A stretch of DNA of 64,000 nt from Telmatactis stephensoni (GCA_029948255.1 JALIZF010001787.1:62001-126000), one strand, 5' to 3'; counted from the first letter of the stretch, positions 32,447 through 44,530 are shown. Notes: generated from the letters alone by a model not told the origin. Numbers and translations: made by a program.

Positions 32447-34705
32447 ATGGCGGAACAACTTGATGACTTCGTAAAGAGATTAGAAAAGGAACTTACTTGT
32501 TCCATTTGTGAGGATATATTTAACGAGCCAAAACAGCTTCGTTGTCTTCATAGTTTTTGCGGTAAATGCATCGAAAAATGGAACGAAACGTGCAAGAACC
32601 GAAGACAGCGGCTGACATGTCCGACGTGTAGGTCACGAGAAGATGATGTCTCGAAGCTTCCATCTTCGTTCTATCTCGATTCCATGAAACAACTCCTTTT
32701 TGCAATGAGAAACCGGGCAAGTAAACCAGAGGAGAAATTACAACTGCCTAACTGCGTCAGTTGTCAGGAACAAGTGAAGTTGGTTGCATTTTGCCAGCAG
32801 TGCCAAGGAATGATTTGTGCAGATTGTGTGAACGCCCACAAGAAGATGAAACAACTTCGAGATGAACATCACATGATCATGTTCGTCGATTTCAAACAGG
32901 AACATGTAAACAGCTACATCAGCAATCGATTCCAATGTAACGAGAAATACCATGAAAAACAAAAACTGGAATACTTTTGTCAAGCATGTCAGAAGTGTAT
33001 CTGCCCAAAGTGTTCCAACACAACTCATAGCAATCATGAAAAAGTCAGTCTGGAACAAAAAGCAGATGAAAAGAAACTCTTAATCGAGAAGAGTCTACAT
33101 CGAGTGAGCCAACTAGAACACAAATTCGTGCAAGAACTAGAGCTATCCAAGCAGAACATAAAACGCGTTGAAAACGAAATCAAAACAGCAAAGAAGGAAG
33201 TATCGGATCATGTACAAGAACTTGTCCAAATCTTAAAAGATCATGAAAACAAAACGAAGAAATCTTTGGACGATATCCTCATAGAACAGAAAAGAGAAAA
33301 TGCTAAAGAGCAAGAAGAAATCACTGCTGTTATCCAACAGTTCCACGCAGTCAAAGAGCAAGGAAAAACTTTGCAAGTACAAAATGTAGACCATCTTATT
33401 TTGCAAAGCCAACTTCCTCAGAAATGCGATGACCTGTTGCAAACTCGATCTGTCTTGTCATCAAAGCCAAACAGACGAAACGTAGGTCTGAGTTACGTAA
33501 AAAACTCACAAGTCACCCAGTCTCTTCAAGACCTTGGCAAGATCGTAGAGATCGTACCAGATCCATCTCGTTGTTCTGTGGAATTACAGAATAAGGAGAT
33601 CAGATGTGGTTTTGTCAATCACTGTGAAATTGTAACAAGAGATTCACAAGGCAACGTTTGCCACACCAACAAAGGCTCCATTGATGTAGAGATCAGAGAT
33701 GATGAGGGTTACGATGTTGAAAAGAAAATCATCGAAAATGAAAAAGGGAAATTTATGGTGACGTACAAAGCAGAGAAACCTTTAACCTACAATATCGTGG
33801 TGAGCATCGCAGGAAAAACAATAAATAGCTCACCGGTGAAAGTAAGGACTTTCGATGCCAAGAGAGAGCTTAGACCCGTAGCTGTCTTTGAAGAACAAGA
33901 AGATTTAATTTCTCATTATTCACTTGCAGTAAACGATAGCCGACAGGTAGCAGCCATTGTTGACATAGTTGGACACAGCGTAATAGCTATATCCACTAAG
34001 GATGGAAAGTGTTTACGACGAATTGGTGGTAAAGGAACAGGAGATGGTGAACTATGCAGTCCACAGGGAGTAGTCATGTATGAAGACAGAATAGTTGTAA
34101 GTGATTATCCAGATGAATGTGGTAGGATACAAGAGTTGGACATCAATGGAGCATACCTCAGGACAATCTACAAAGAAGAAGGGGTTTGTGTAGGTAGAAT
34201 GTGTACCACAGGTGAGAACATCTCTGTTCTAAGCTACAGGAAACTGGCCGATGGTAAATGTCAGGTAGCCATAAAGGTGTTAAAGAAATCTTCTGGTCAT
34301 CTTATAAAAGACATTCCTATATGTACTGTTGAGGCAGAAGAAATGCCTGTTTTCATTGCTTATGATAACAATAAATACTTTCTTTCGTATTTCTACATGA
34401 ACAACATCAATGTGTATAGCGACAATAGCGTTTTCCTGTACAAATTTGGTGAGAAAGGAGGATGTGGAGGTCGGTTTGATCATGTAGCTGGACTTTCTAC
34501 TTTTGGTGGTGACAAGCTTGTAGTGTGTGATGCTAATAACCACCGTATACAAGTTTTCACACAAGAAGGCCAATTCATAGCAACAGTTGGTAGCCGTGGT
34601 TCAGGTCTAGGACAGATGAATTATCCTTGTGATGTAGCTGTTACACCAGACGGTAAAGTCTTTGTATTAGAAGGCCTCGGAAAAAGGGTACAAGTGTGGC
34701 AATGA
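32447..34705 (+). CDS. TRIM-NHL protein T3, intronless
   Basis: 752-residue paralogue with full RING, two B-boxes (B-box 2 complete: CICPKCSNTTHSNH), coiled coil, filamin domain and NHL propeller. N-terminal 480 residues are almost the same as T1. The propeller differs at the equivalent blade positions: SHY at the first variable site, IVGH, CSPQ, AN before NHRIQV, NYPC, and GL near the C-terminus (34673-34678). The interblade acidic loop is the shortest complete form (VEAEEMPVFIAYD). A cysteine at NYPCDVAV and another at GVCVGRM are not in T1. Start as for T1. Same inferred role: E3 ligase with a paralogue-specific recognition face. Confidence 0.95.
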   Translation: MAEQLDDFVKRLEKELTCSICEDIFNEPKQLRCLHSFCGKCIEKWNETCKNRRQRLTCPTCRSREDDVSKLPSSFYLDSMKQLLFAMRNRASKPEEKLQLPNCVSCQEQVKLVAFCQQCQGMICADCVNAHKKMKQLRDEHHMIMFVDFKQEHVNSYISNRFQCNEKYHEKQKLEYFCQACQKCICPKCSNTTHSNHEKVSLEQKADEKKLLIEKSLHRVSQLEHKFVQELELSKQNIKRVENEIKTAKKEVSDHVQELVQILKDHENKTKKSLDDILIEQKRENAKEQEEITAVIQQFHAVKEQGKTLQVQNVDHLILQSQLPQKCDDLLQTRSVLSSKPNRRNVGLSYVKNSQVTQSLQDLGKIVEIVPDPSRCSVELQNKEIRCGFVNHCEIVTRDSQGNVCHTNKGSIDVEIRDDEGYDVEKKIIENEKGKFMVTYKAEKPLTYNIVVSIAGKTINSSPVKVRTFDAKRELRPVAVFEEQEDLISHYSLAVNDSRQVAAIVDIVGHSVIAISTKDGKCLRRIGGKGTGDGELCSPQGVVMYEDRIVVSDYPDECGRIQELDINGAYLRTIYKEEGVCVGRMCTTGENISVLSYRKLADGKCQVAIKVLKKSSGHLIKDIPICTVEAEEMPVFIAYDNNKYFLSYFYMNNINVYSDNSVFLYKFGEKGGCGGRFDHVAGLSTFGGDKLVVCDANNHRIQVFTQEGQFIATVGSRGSGLGQMNYPCDVAVTPDGKVFVLEGLGKRVQVWQ

Positions 34706-34916
34706 ATCCCTTCTGAAGTCCACTATGAATTACAAGTGAGAAGATCGATTTTCCGTAAATTTTCAAATTTTGTCCTTTTTGGGGTGGGGTGGGGATGGGG
34801 CTAATGGATCATCATTAGGGATCATTCTTGGTAGCATATGTAATCAAGGCATGCATGACTTGTAAGGAATCGTCATTCTACTCAGTGGCGTTATTGCACT
34901 TGTTTTACGTCTTCTA

Positions 34917-35047
34917 GAGCAGATTTCGTATGAGTGTGAAACGGACCGCGCGTGCCGTGACCGTGTCAGTATCGTGACATCTATAAAAACATTCGAAATA
35001 CATGCCATAACCGTGCTGTGCCCTTTTCACAGTCATACGAAATCGAC
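34917..35047 (+). mobile_element. MITE in the 3' flank of TRIM copy 3
   Basis: Same element, same insertion point and same TCTA duplication (34913-34916, 35048-35051) as at 30065, with small internal differences. This implies copies 2 and 3 share this flank by descent or conversion. Confidence 0.8.
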
Positions 35048-35304
35048 TCTATAAAACGTCAAAGACGTCCTTTTGAACATTAATCGTCAGTACCAAAACC
35101 AACGAGTTACAGTATAAAAAGAAAATAATACAGTTTTAAAAAATAGTTCTAGTTTTTTGTAAATAGTAATAGTAATTTGTAATAGACCCAAATATAAATT
35201 ATATTGTTACATTTTTGCGTTTCAATAGTGCTTTGCGTAACATGAATTGAAAGCAATTTAGTTTTTAATCAACGTATGGTGACATAGTTATTTAGCATCA
35301 GCTA

Positions 35305-35610
35305 CTCATACAAGTACCCTGATATGATGCTTGTTATATTTTTATTTGATAGCTGTACTGATGTACATAACAAAACTGAAATGTTCATTAATAAGTTAGA
35401 TGAGATAACAAATAAGGCATGCCCCATACAAACACTGAGCTATCTCAGTAAAGCTAAAACAAAACAATTAATCAAAAAAACCTTGGATTACGACTGGAAT
35501 TATAAAATCAATTAAACCGATAAACAAAAGATGTACAAAACACATTATCTTACCAATGATCCAGATAAAGTACAATAATATAGAAATTGTAAAACATATA
35601 TCTTATTAGA
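35305..35610 (+). pseudogene. LINE fragment, duplicon 3
   Basis: Third copy of the LINE linker remnant, further decayed by small insertions (around 35417 and 35435) that break the frame kept in duplicons 1 and 2. Confidence 0.65.
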
Positions 35611-35649
35611 CAGTTTTGTGTGGAGTATGGCTGGATATTTTACGAGTTA

Positions 35650-37980
35650 TATTTTACTTTTATAATATAGCTCAATTATAACACGCGTTCTGATTGGCTG
35701 AGAGACAACCAAAATCTATGCTCTATTTCACCGGTAAAGACATGGTTTTCTGACGAATGAGTATATCCACAAATTTTACTTTAGTAAAGGAAAACCAAAT
35801 CTTAAAATTAAACTACAAAAGACTTTCCATCTTTCCAGTCTCGTTTAAAATTTACAAACTAAGCTTCATGGTCGGACAATAGCAATGAAAAATGTGTAAA
35901 TATTCAAAGAAAATGACTCGAATGAGCATGTACTTTCAAACAACGCAACGCTAGCCGTCTATTAATCGAGTCAAATTGTAGTTTGTTATAGCCTGAGTTA
36001 CAGGAAAAAACTGAAGGAACTAGGATTCATTCACAACAGGAATTTTCTTTTTGCCTGAGATAAGTTTAAATCAATTTATAGGATTATTTTTCAATGAACA
36101 AAATTTTGTTTCTTACTTACAAAGACAGGCGAAGATTTCCAAAACTGCAGACCGTCGCCTCGAGACAACTTGACTGTTCATCCTTCGTATAAACTACGCC
36201 AGTGTAGAGATGTTTTAACACAAGCTATCGGTGAACAGCCAACAGATAATTCAAGTTAACAGCTTCTTGTTTACCAGCAAAATCCTTATTCTGTAAACCT
36301 CTTTTAAACTTCAAGTTTTTCAAACCAAAAACAAGGCTTTCAATATGTGGAACGCTACTTGATTCATCGAAAGCACGTAAACATTTCCAAATCTTGAAGA
36401 ACTGCAAGTCATATTTAGCATTTTCGTCTATTATTGAGCCATTGTCAATTATAAAAACAGAAAGCTCTTTGTTCGGGATAATTTCTGCTGAATTCCTTCG
36501 ATGAAAGTTGTCAAACTATTCTCAAAAACACCGCTTTGAGTCGTACTGATTACTCAGAAAGTACGACAAATGTGATTGGCTTCTATTTGCACAAGTTTTG
36601 AGAATTTTAGTTTTGATCAGAAAATAACACAACTTGATCGTTCTTAAAATACCTCTAGCTATATCATAAAAGCAATAGAAGATAGTTTCTATGACTCTAC
36701 AGGTGAAATAGAGCACTTGTGATGTTGGGAGAAACACTCGAAAAAGTTTGAAAATCACTCGCCTACGGCTCGTGATTTTCAAACTTTTCTCGTGTTTCTC
36801 CCAACATCACGCGTGCTCTATTTCACCGGTACCAGCTGAGTTGAATGCATTCCCTGAAAAGGATTATGGGTCAGCTATTTTGGTTAGCATTTCCTAATCT
36901 GATTTGAGAAAGTGAAATCGTTCGTGATTTTCATAAAAAAACATTTTGTGATATTACCAGTTGAAAATCTATTTTTGTATATCAATATCAACTAATGGTA
37001 CATCATGCCCACGTTGCAGCATAAGCAAAAGTCCTAAACACCAGCAAATTTATCCATTTTTAACTTACTCAGTTCGCTGAAATTAAACTCTACCGCGGTA
37101 AGACCAGCTTCCATACAAATAGCTTTGATAAAATAAACGATTTATAAATCATCTCTTTAGAAATAACATTGCCAAAAATGAGAACTAATTTATACATAAT
37201 GAGTTTTATTTTCGTTACCTTGAAACGCTGACTAGATTTTCTCAAAAACGGCCTGCTTGATGCATGCTCCGACTCTCGTAAAAACGCAGGAATCAGCCAA
37301 GAGAAAACGTCGCTTACATCCTTGGAAACACTTAGAATTTCTTAAGATGATAATAAGTAGTTTCGATAGCCATTTCTTTGTTTGAAATTGTGGACTTCAA
37401 GTGCCTCAGATTCACATTTATAGTAAATTTCTGCTCAAGACTATCTCCTCGGCTCGCTAACCACAAACATCCACAGTCACCGAAACTCAGTGTTGTTTAC
37501 TCCTCCAAACTTCTCCAAAACTTTGTTTTTCCATTCAAAGAGAACATCATATTAGCAAAGAGATCGGCAAATTGAAGCAATGATGTAATTTTCTATCATA
37601 TTTCTTTACGTTTAGTTGGAAACAAACTCACAAGTTGAAGGACTTTGGCTGTCGTTTCGTCAAAATAAATGCTTTTTCCCGCCACTGGGCAGCGCGTCCG
37701 CTAACAGAAAAGGCGCGAATTTCTCGTATTTTTTTATTAGACTCGGAAATATTTTAGTGAAACTCTCTATTATGTCTTCTAATAGCAAAATGGATTTACA
37801 ACATTCTAGAAAATGAGGCATTCGTATTTTATCCATTAATAATCTTGGTAGGTATGAAGTACAAAGAAATGCTAATCAAAATAGCATTTCAAATCCTCGA
37901 TTCTGATTGGTTGACCTTGGGATTGTTGCGAAGGTCAACTCAGCTGGAGAGTCATAGAAACTATCTTCTATTGCTTAAAT
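35650..37980. mobile_element. 2.3-kb insertion splitting the LINE remnant of duplicon 3
   Basis: In duplicons 1 and 2 the text GGATATTTTACGAGTTA is followed within a few dozen bases by GAGCTTTAGAATGGGC. Here 2.3 kb intervenes. It includes an element bounded by 29-base inverted repeats (36670-36698 and about 37948-37976), whose left arm is itself interrupted by a 129-base hairpin. Another end of the same hairpin family (GCTCTATTTCACCGG) is at about 35710-35726. No transposase or other domain was recognised; open frames are under 90 codons. Confidence 0.65.
36700..36828. mobile_element. Palindromic MITE nested in a terminal repeat
   Basis: A 129-base near-perfect hairpin with ends CAGGTGAAATAGAGCAC and the complement of GTGCTCTATTTCACCGG, flanked by TA on both sides. 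The central arms contain GATGTTGGGAGAAACAC and its complement. TA duplication and palindromic shape fit a Tc1/mariner-type MITE. It interrupts the left inverted repeat of the surrounding element. Confidence 0.75.
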
Positions 37981-37981
37981 A

Positions 37982-38642
37982 AGAGCTTTAGAATGGGCTG
38001 TTATTTTGAGCTTGATCTCAAATACTGAGAAATTTAAGCTCACTCCTTCACTTTAAAAGAGGACTTGACAATTTGTATTCAAAATCAGATTCCCACATGG
38101 CAAACATGTACTGAACCAGTTATATTATTTATCTTATCTGTATATTTATATTTAGGCGATGTTTTAACCGTTTTTAAATAAAGTTTTGTCTGTCTGTCTA
38201 CTATGAACAAATATCGCATTCCCACTAGACTCCTTAAACGTTGACCGCGCATCTAAACAGGTATGTACTTCATGGCTGCATTGTAGGCATATTTGGCGCA
38301 CTAATCACAAATCTGCGACTTTCGTGTTTCTATAGATTTCAAGCCGTCTTTGCAACTTTCATATTTTCTTCTGATGTTTGAAATGAACTCCCCGCCCCTC
38401 TCTCACGCTGGTTGCAATCTCGATTTGGGATACGATGGACAATGGGTGGAATAGAAGTACGTGGGCCTAGATAATAGTACAAACACACTAAATTAATCTA
38501 CAAAGGAGGGTGTATAAATGGGTGATGTTTTTCATATATTAGCGATATGGGGAAGGAGTAGGTTATCCAAAGGTTCCTACTTAAGTGTGAATCTTAAGAT
38601 TTCTACTGTACTAGCTAAACAGCCCCACAGAGAGATTAGGTT
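37982..38642 (+). repeat. LINE 3' end plus shared module, duplicon 4
   Basis: Same arrangement as 18067 and 25849. No gene. Confidence 0.65.
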
Positions 38643-38837
38643 CAGGGACGGATCCAGGATTTTGCAAAGCTAGTGTCCTAAATAGGCTTCTTGAGAGATG
38701 ACGTCACATCCAAGATGGCGGCCTCCTAAAAATGGAATCTCATGACGTCATCTCGCAAGAAGCCTATAGAAAAAAGGGTAGGTATGGGGCTAGGGGTGTG
38801 CGGTGCACCAATGGACACCTCCCTTAACCCGCCCCTG
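38643..38837 (+). mobile_element. MITE with CRE and YY1-type sites (copy in duplicon 4)
   Basis: Third copy at the same site, with both TGACGTCA motifs and AAGATGGCGGC kept. Confidence 0.8.
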
Positions 38838-39029
38838 AAGTTTTGTACTGAATTGCAGGGTACAATTAATTATTCTGGATCGTTGATCTCAACGTACTTT
38901 GAGCGCAGCGTCTGGCAAAGCAGTCAACCAGTATACGCTCCATAGGGTGTCTAGTTTTAATTCGAATCAGTAATTTATTTATTTCAATTGAAACTCGGCC
39001 TTAACAATTGTTTATACATTTTGTAGTAC

Positions 39030-40060
39030 GTTATTGGTATTCTTAGAATTGTACTGGACACTCGACTGGAAAATTATCGAGCAAAAATAGTACTAGCCTA
39101 CTTGATCGAGTACTCGACCAGCAAGATACGAGAGCACCTAACAGGGGGCTGGCTAGGGGAGTTTTGATAGGAGAAGGAAACTTAAAGGAAGAAAAGTTCT
39201 AAATTTGTGTTACCAAGTAGAAATTTAGTTTTTTTTTCTAAAGATATTGAAGCTGGATTTGATCCAAAGATCGTCCACTATATAATAGGTCTTGTAGAGT
39301 CATAAACATCGTTAGCTGTGGATAAATATTACCAAATAACGACTAGTTGTTTTGGAGTGCTTCATGCTTACCCCCTACAGATGGAATGTAAGATAATTGT
39401 AATAATATGAAAATTGGACAAATATTAAATCAATTTTTATTAATTATTTATGGAATATTTGAAGCAAATTATGTTTTATTTTACATAAAAGTGATAATGA
39501 AGTATATCAGCAGAAGCAATTTAATTAATTCATGAAGTATACAATCCATTCACCAGTTTACACTGAATACCGACATGTTTTCGTCCTTAAACAATTTCCT
39601 GTTTATATTTCTTGCACGACTTACTATCTTGATATATATATACACACCATGAACTATTTCTATAAAACTGTGGATATGTGATATAGCAATGAAACTTTAA
39701 GACTAATTTGAACAGTGGGGTCAGTTTTGCTACTGTGCCGCCGATAAAATCAACAAGAGCTTTAACAACTTTTGGCTGTATTTGATTGAGATTGTATTAC
39801 TGAGATTCTGTTATATATTTACATTGTCGATGTCAAATTAATGTTGATTTAAGTTCCACTTCGTAGATTTCTTGTGTTTTCCAACTGAGTAATGAAACAC
39901 CAATATGATAGTGGATATAAGCATGACACTTTGATTTCCAATTGAAAGAATCACAAAAACTTAGAAACTAACCATCCAGTTTTTTTAAAGGTTTCATACG
40001 ATTTTGTTCTCACTTATAAATGAACTTTTTCATCAATGATGTCTAATTCCTACAGTCGTA
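39030..40060 (+). promoter_or_regulatory. Type A upstream region of TRIM copy 4
   Basis: Matches the upstream region of copy 1 without its two insertions and therefore shows the ancestral type A sequence: GGACACTCGACTGGAAA, then ATGGAATGTAAGATAATTG, CACCAGTTTACACTGAATAC, and the common leader. It differs from type B. No gene; regulatory content beyond the X-box is unknown. Confidence 0.45.
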
Positions 40061-40068
40061 ACATAATG

Positions 40069-40082
40069 GTTACCATAGCAAC
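40069..40082 (+). promoter_or_regulatory. RFX-type X-box upstream of TRIM copy 4
   Basis: GTTACCATAGCAAC, identical to the copy-1 site and a perfect consensus match, about 85 bases before the start codon. Confidence 0.5.
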
Positions 40083-40168
40083 ATACAACCAGAGGGCCTC
40101 CCCTGCTGGCATAGTTGCGAGAACTAGCATTTCTCTGAAACAGACGAAACGTCTCACTAAACAGCAGA

Positions 40169-42451
40169 ATGGCGGAACAACTTGATGACTTCGTAAAGAG
40201 ATTAGAAAAGGAACTTACTTGTTCCATTTGCGAGGACATATTCAACGAGCCAAAACAGCTTCGTTGTCTTCATAGTTTTTGCGGTAAATGCATCGAAAAG
40301 TGGAGCGAAACGTGCAAGAACCGAAGACAGCGACTGACATGTCCGACGTGTAGGTCACGAGAAGATGATGTCTCGAAGCTTCCATCTTCGTTCTATCTGG
40401 ATTCTATGAAACAACTCCTTTTTGCAATGAGAAACCAAGCACGTAAACCAGAGGAGAAATTACAACTGCCTAACTGCGTCAGTTGTCAGGAACAAGTGAA
40501 GTTGGTTGCATTTTGCCAGCAGTGTCAAGGAATGATTTGTACAGACTGTGTCAGCGCCCACAAGAAGATGAAACAACTTCGAGATGAACATCAAATGATC
40601 ATGTTGGTCGATTTCAAACAGGAACATGTAAACAGCTACATCAACAATCGATTCCACTGTGACGAGAAATACCATGATAAACAAAAACTGGAATACTTTT
40701 GCCAAGCATGCCAGAAGTGTATCTGCCAAAAGTGTTCCAACACAACTCATAGCAATCATGAAAAAGTCAGTCTGGAACAAAAAGCAGATGAAAAGAAACT
40801 ATCAATCGAAAAAAGTCTACATCGAGTGAGCCAACTAGAACAAAAATTCGTGCAAGAGCTAGAGCTATCCAAGCAGAACATAAAACGCGTGGAAAACGAA
40901 ATCAAAACAGCAAAGAAAGAAGTATCGGATCATGTACAAGAACTTGTCCAAATCTTAAAAGACCATGAAAACAAAACGAAGAAATCTTTTGACGATATCC
41001 TCATAAAACTGAAAAGAGAAAATGATAAAGAGCAAGAAGAAATCACTGCTGTCATCCAACAGTTCCACGCAGTCAAAGAGCACGGAAAAGCTTTGCAAGT
41101 ACAAAATGTAGACCATCTTATTTTGCAAAGTCAACTTCCTCAAAAATGCGACGACCTGTTGCAAACTCGATCTGTCTTGTCATCAAAGCCAAACAGACGA
41201 AACGTAGGTCTGAGTTACGTAAAATACTCACAAGTCACCCAGTCTCTTCAAGACCTTGGCAAGATCGTAGAGATCGTACCAGATCCATCTCGTTGTTCTG
41301 TGGAATTACAGAATAAGGAGATCAGATGTGGTTTTGTCAATCACTGTGAAATTTTGACAAGAGATTCACAAGGCAACGTTTGCCACACCAACAAAGGCTC
41401 AATTGATGTAAAGATCAAAGATGATGAGGGTTACGATGTTGAAAAGAAAATCGTTGAAAATGAAAAAGGGAAATTTATGGTGACATACAAAGCAGAGAAA
41501 CCTTTAACCTACAACATCGTGGTGAGCATCGCAGGGAAAATAATAGATAGGTCCCTGGTGAAAGTAAGGACTTTCGATGCCAAGAGAGAGCTTAGACCCG
41601 TAACTTTCTTTGAAGAACAAGAACATTTAATTTCTCCCGGTTCACTCGCAGTAAGCGATAGTCGACAGGTAGCAGCCATTGTTGACAGTGATGGATACAA
41701 CGTAATAGCTATATCCACTAAGCATGGAAAGTGTTTACGACGAATTGGTGGTAAAGGAACAGGAGATGGTAAACTATGCAGTCCACGGGGAGTAGTCATG
41801 TATGAAGACAGAATAGCTGTAAGTGATTTTCCAGATGGTAAATGTGGTAGGATACAAGAGTTTGGCATCAATGGAGCATACCTTAGGACAATCTACAAAG
41901 AAGAAGGGGTTCGTGTAGGTAGAATGTGTACCACAGGTGACAACATCTCTGTTCTAAGCTACTGGTACCTGACCGATGGTAAATGTATGCAGGTAGCCAT
42001 AAAGGTGTTAAAGAAATCTTCTGGTCATCTTATAAAAGACATTCCTATATGTACTGTTGAGACAAGTAAAGAAGATGAAACTGACAAATTTCCTTATTAC
42101 ATTGCTTATGATAACAATAGATACTTTCTTTCGTATACATACATGAACAACATCAATGTGTATAGCGACAATGGCGTTCTCCTGTACAAATTTGGAGAGA
42201 AAGGAGAATGTGGAGGTCGGTTTGATCGAGTAACTGGACTTAGTACTTTTGGTGGTGACAAGCTTGTAGTTTGTGATGGTGATAACCACCGTATACAAGT
42301 TTTCACACAAGAAGGTCAATTCATAATGACAGTTGGTAGCCATGGTTCAGGTCTAGGACAGATGAAGGGTCCTATTGATGTAGCTGTTACACCAGACGGT
42401 AAAGTCTTTGTATTAGAACAAATCGGGAAAAGGGTACAAGTGTGGCAATGA
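40169..42451 (+). CDS. TRIM-NHL protein T4, intronless
   Basis: 760 residues with complete RING, both B-boxes (CICQKCSNTTHSNH), coiled coil, filamin domain and NHL propeller. It is more divergent than others in the filamin domain end (AGKIIDRSLVKV against AGKTINSSPVKV). Variable propeller residues: SPG, SDGYN, CSPR, SDFPDGK, GD before NHRIQV, KGPI, and QI near the end (42419-42424). The acidic interblade loop is long (ETSKEDETDKFPYYIAYD) and resembles that of T5, not T1-T3. One extra Met is inserted at GKCMQVAIK. Start as for T1. Same inferred E3 ligase role. Confidence 0.95.
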   Translation: MAEQLDDFVKRLEKELTCSICEDIFNEPKQLRCLHSFCGKCIEKWSETCKNRRQRLTCPTCRSREDDVSKLPSSFYLDSMKQLLFAMRNQARKPEEKLQLPNCVSCQEQVKLVAFCQQCQGMICTDCVSAHKKMKQLRDEHQMIMLVDFKQEHVNSYINNRFHCDEKYHDKQKLEYFCQACQKCICQKCSNTTHSNHEKVSLEQKADEKKLSIEKSLHRVSQLEQKFVQELELSKQNIKRVENEIKTAKKEVSDHVQELVQILKDHENKTKKSFDDILIKLKRENDKEQEEITAVIQQFHAVKEHGKALQVQNVDHLILQSQLPQKCDDLLQTRSVLSSKPNRRNVGLSYVKYSQVTQSLQDLGKIVEIVPDPSRCSVELQNKEIRCGFVNHCEILTRDSQGNVCHTNKGSIDVKIKDDEGYDVEKKIVENEKGKFMVTYKAEKPLTYNIVVSIAGKIIDRSLVKVRTFDAKRELRPVTFFEEQEHLISPGSLAVSDSRQVAAIVDSDGYNVIAISTKHGKCLRRIGGKGTGDGKLCSPRGVVMYEDRIAVSDFPDGKCGRIQEFGINGAYLRTIYKEEGVRVGRMCTTGDNISVLSYWYLTDGKCMQVAIKVLKKSSGHLIKDIPICTVETSKEDETDKFPYYIAYDNNRYFLSYTYMNNINVYSDNGVLLYKFGEKGECGGRFDRVTGLSTFGGDKLVVCDGDNHRIQVFTQEGQFIMTVGSHGSGLGQMKGPIDVAVTPDGKVFVLEQIGKRVQVWQ

Positions 42452-42950
42452 GTCCCTTCTGATGTCCACTATGAATTAAAAGTGAGAAGATCGATTTTCC
42501 GTAAAGTTTCAAATTTTGTGCTTTTGGGGGTGGGGTGGGGATGGGGCTAATGGATCATCATTAGGGATCATTCTTGGTAGCATATGTAATCAAGGCATGC
42601 ATGACTTGTAAGGAATTATCGTCATTCTACTCAATGGCATTATTGCACCTGTTTTACGTCAGTCAGTCTTCTATAGAACGTTAATGACGTCATTTTGAAC
42701 ATTTATCGTCAGTACCGAAACCAACGAGTTACAGTATAAAAAGAAAATAATACAGTATTAAAACAGTTGTAGTTTTTGTAAATAGTAATAGACTCAAATA
42801 TAAATCATATAGTTACATTTTGGCGTTTCAATAGTGCTTTGCGTAACATGACTTGAAAGCAATTTAGTTTTTAATCAACGTATGGTGAACTAGTTATTTA
42901 GCATTAGCTACTCATACAAGTACCCTGATATGATGCTTGGTATAATTTTT
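42452..42950 (+). other. 3' flank of TRIM copy 4 ending in a LINE stub
   Basis: Homologous to the other TRIM flanks; CTTCTATAGAACG is uninterrupted near 42668. The LINE fragment stops about 20 bases in (GATATGATGCTTGGTATA) and is replaced by unrelated DNA, exactly as after copy 5 near 49588. Confidence 0.5.
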
Positions 42951-44530
42951 TAACTCATTGAAACTGCCTCATATGTATAGATCTTTGTAATCTTGAGATA
43001 TATTTACAATTAGTCATATTAAGAAGTAGTTTTCTATCAGTTTTTTGTATAGAATCCCCAATTAGCTTTGTTTTAGCTAAATAACGAGAATAAATTTCGT
43101 TCCCAGGGCACTTTCCCCAAGCGAGGGGAATCGGTCCTGGGAATGAGGTTGAAATGTGTATCTATCTCATGGTAAATAAATCAATAAATAATCTTTGCAC
43201 AACAGCATGTGATCACTACTTCTACATTCAACACTCAACTCACATGTTGATTTTTGATGAGAGAGGAAAAACCGGAGAACCCGGCCGGAGAAAAAATAAA
43301 TAAATAAAATAAAACCCTCGCCAGCCCGGTCCAAAGCGGTGAATTTTTTACCCACCAATTGTGTTGTCTGGATTGGTATCATTGTGTTATATAATACATG
43401 TTGGATTTTCACATTACTGAAAATTAGATGACAATAATTGGTCTTTCGTCTTAGTGACGTACATCCACATTGGCTACTGTGTGTGATATGAGAATGGGAG
43501 AGACCTGGCTCCGCTCTCAATGAAGCGAAGTAAATCATCAGGAGGAAGGGAGGGAGGGAGGGAGGGAGGGCGGGAAACAGTAGAGATCAAGCACCAGGTG
43601 AACACAGCGAGAACCTATACAAATACACTCGGTATATTACTTAAAATGAAAACAGCAATAGATTAAATCATCTTAGGACGTGGTTATGTGAAGGTGAAAA
43701 TTACGACAGCTTATTACAAATTACGACAAAGTTATTATGATTTACTACAGCTTTTACAAATAACGACGACTATAACAAATTACGACAGAGCAAGAGGGCG
43801 TCTATTGGAAAGGGCGCCTATCCAGTATTTTTAAGACGTGAGGGAACGCTTATTCTAGAGAGGCATTTAGTTTAGTTTAGTTTATTAGCTTTTCCTTTCA
43901 ATAAAATCAGAGACACCGCAACAGCTTTTGCCAATTTCTGTATTGTACGGTATTAGATAGTAGGCGTTTATTTGAATCATACGCTACTTTGAAAAAACGT
44001 TGAAATATCTGACACCGAGTGAGTAGCTACAAAATTTGATACATATATACAACGTCGAATGAAATAGTTTGCTGTAATATTGGAATATAAGTTATGGGTT
44101 TTGAGTTAGAATCATGCTTTTCGAATTTAAGACGGAAAATACAAAAGTGTTTTTCGGATCGACCGTTTCAGAGTGACCGACGTCAAGGAAATTCCTGTCG
44201 AAATCGTGCCGTGACCGTGCGGTGCTGTTTTCACAATCATTCGAAGTCTACTCTATGAGATCTAGCCTCCTCCGCATGCAACTCCTTTTCTTTTTCTTGG
44301 GCTTCCTGTTGCAAAGATGAGGGACTGGAGGCACGCAAAAAAGGATAAGGGGGAGGGGTTAAGGGGAAAAGCTCTTCCTAAACTCTCGCCTCCAATCTTC
44401 GCTCTTCCGTTTCGATCCAACAGGAAACCCAATAAACCCAATAAAGGAAAGGACAAAATATGGAATAGCCTGCGTAGGAGGCTATATGAGATCATTGCTC
44501 TGTCGTGGAGGTCTCAATGACTTGACCTCA
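42951..44530. repeat. Spacer duplicated with 49591-51408
   Basis: Non-coding DNA that lies 3' of the class C GPCR on the minus strand, present twice at high similarity. It includes a hairpin around TTCCCAGGGC...GGTCCTGGGAA, a GGGA-run near 43545, and a CAAATTACGACA-type short repeat near 43710-43780. It lacks the 203-base MITE that the other copy has at 50028. Confidence 0.75.

Noticed and set aside
40460..42343. Antisense frames of 69-120 residues opposite the TRIM propeller and coiled coil
   Set aside because: Composition mirrors the complementary codons of the TRIM frame; length changes with TRIM indels rather than independently.
43167..43538. Minus-strand 123-codon frame in the duplicated spacer
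   Set aside because: The equivalent copy at 49800-50450 is interrupted by an insertion and does not keep the frame, and no domain is visible.
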